From positions 3,348,001 to 3,412,000 of the forward strand of contig CM074766.1 in assembly GCA_037355855.1 (NCBI GenBank): a DNA stretch of 64,000 nucleotides, read 5' to 3'. The DNA is from Pseudo-nitzschia pungens. Taxonomy: Eukaryota > Bacillariophyta > Bacillariophyceae > Bacillariales > Bacillariaceae. Under the pieces are notes generated by a model, which was not told the origin of the DNA, made no database searches, and was given only the letters and a program-made list of their open reading frames with translations. Made by a program: the position numbers and the translations under genes. This document shows positions 63,717-64,000 of the stretch, one piece after another. The stretch's first letter is position 1, and the number at the start of each line of letters is the position of its first letter.

Positions 63717-64000
63717 ATGGCAGGCCTCTACAGAGATCCTCCAATCAATTACATCCCTTCCTTCAAGAGGAACAAACCAAAACTCACCAAGCTCTCGATT
63801 ACACATCCCAATGGGAAACAAGACAGCATGAAGATCCCTCTATTCACCAACAGAGGAGGATTAGAGGAATTTCTATTTGTTGAAGAAGCCTTCAGGAATG
63901 CCGCAAAGCTCCTAGGATTACCAACCACCGACTACATTACTTACTTCAGCAGATGTCTAAATACAGACACTCAATCCAGGTGGAATGAAATGCTACAGGA
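63717..64000 (+). CDS. gag: Gag, N-terminal part, cut by window end
   Basis: 94 residues are visible, with MAGLYRDPPINYIPSFKRNK at the start, then PLFTNRGGLEEFLFVEEAF and YFSRCLNTDTQSRW, as in the two other gags but clearly diverged from both. Whether pol follows cannot be seen. Confidence 0.88.
   Translation, partial: MAGLYRDPPINYIPSFKRNKPKLTKLSITHPNGKQDSMKIPLFTNRGGLEEFLFVEEAFRNAAKLLGLPTTDYITYFSRCLNTDTQSRWNEMLQ

Larger units (their letters stand above)
63156..64000 (+). mobile_element. Third LTR retrotransposon, 5' part
   Basis: 5' LTR at 63156-63504 (349 bp, TGTAACATGCTACCG...GTGTTACA), preceded by GTGGG at 63151-63155 in the LINE RNase H frame (HFQWV). Then come CAGTAATTACTG and a leader, and gag starts at 63717 (MAGLYRDPPINY). 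The rest is outside the window. Its LTR is about 98% the same as that at 7080-7428, which is followed by the same target GTGGG. Confidence 0.93.

Noticed and set aside
1..64000. tRNA or rRNA genes
   Set aside because: I looked for cloverleaf-like segments and conserved rRNA words and recognised none; a tRNAscan-SE or Infernal run would be decisive.

Overview
This window looks like part of a diatom nuclear genome. The basis is short GT-AG introns (63 to 231 nt), a DUF6824 protein (a family expanded in diatoms), diatom-type Ty3/gypsy elements, and compact host genes separated by transposon-rich islands. The species cannot be named from the sequence alone. No rRNA, tRNA or CRISPR was recognised.

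Layout: (1) 1-7913 is a repeat-rich contig end. It holds a 34-bp minisatellite of about 3.6 kb, retroelement debris, a 5'-truncated gag-only LTR element with its 3' LTR (7080-7428), and the 3' part of a LINE that runs into a gap of 500 N (7914-8413). (2) 8414-28774 is the host-gene zone: an unknown nuclear-type protein, a VAP/MSP membrane protein, a thioredoxin-like protein, a 3-hydroxyisobutyryl-CoA-hydrolase-like protein, a 93-aa mitochondrial-type single-span protein split by an intron, a DEK-like chromatin protein and a PPR protein. One nested TIR/solo-LTR/MITE cluster (14047-15503) lies in this zone. (3) 28775-37258 is an 8.5-kb DNA transposon, here called element B. It has inverted ends, dense AACCCACG arrays at both ends and in the middle, a DDE transposase of the PIF/Harbinger (DDE_Tnp_4) type, and three further genes without a recognisable family. 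(4) 37741-40150 returns to host genes: DUF6824 and UDP-glucuronate 4-epimerase. (5) 41088-47873 carries two gene-poor elements built like element B but with different repeat motifs (A, 41088-43524; C, 46295-47873), a MITE, a solo LTR and an LTR fragment. (6) 47874-64000 is one LINE (ORF1; APE endonuclease, RT and RNase H in ORF2) split by three LTR retrotransposons. These are a full Ty3/gypsy element with identical LTRs, a gag-only element with identical LTRs, and a third element that runs off the window.

How the parts work together: in element B the genes form two convergent pairs, and the AACCCACG motif occupies all three promoter-bearing intervals. That suggests one protein binds the ends for transposition and the promoters for autoregulation (inference). 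The gag-only element is recently mobile although it encodes no enzymes, so it probably uses the polymerase and integrase of a gypsy element such as the one beside it. The LINE halves at the two ends of the window share the same LTR insertion site (GTGGG), which points to a duplication, a second haplotype or a scaffold-order problem.

The strongest candidates for something undescribed are element B and the A/B/C group sharing its architecture. Next come the gag-only element and the UGA-separated gag and pol.
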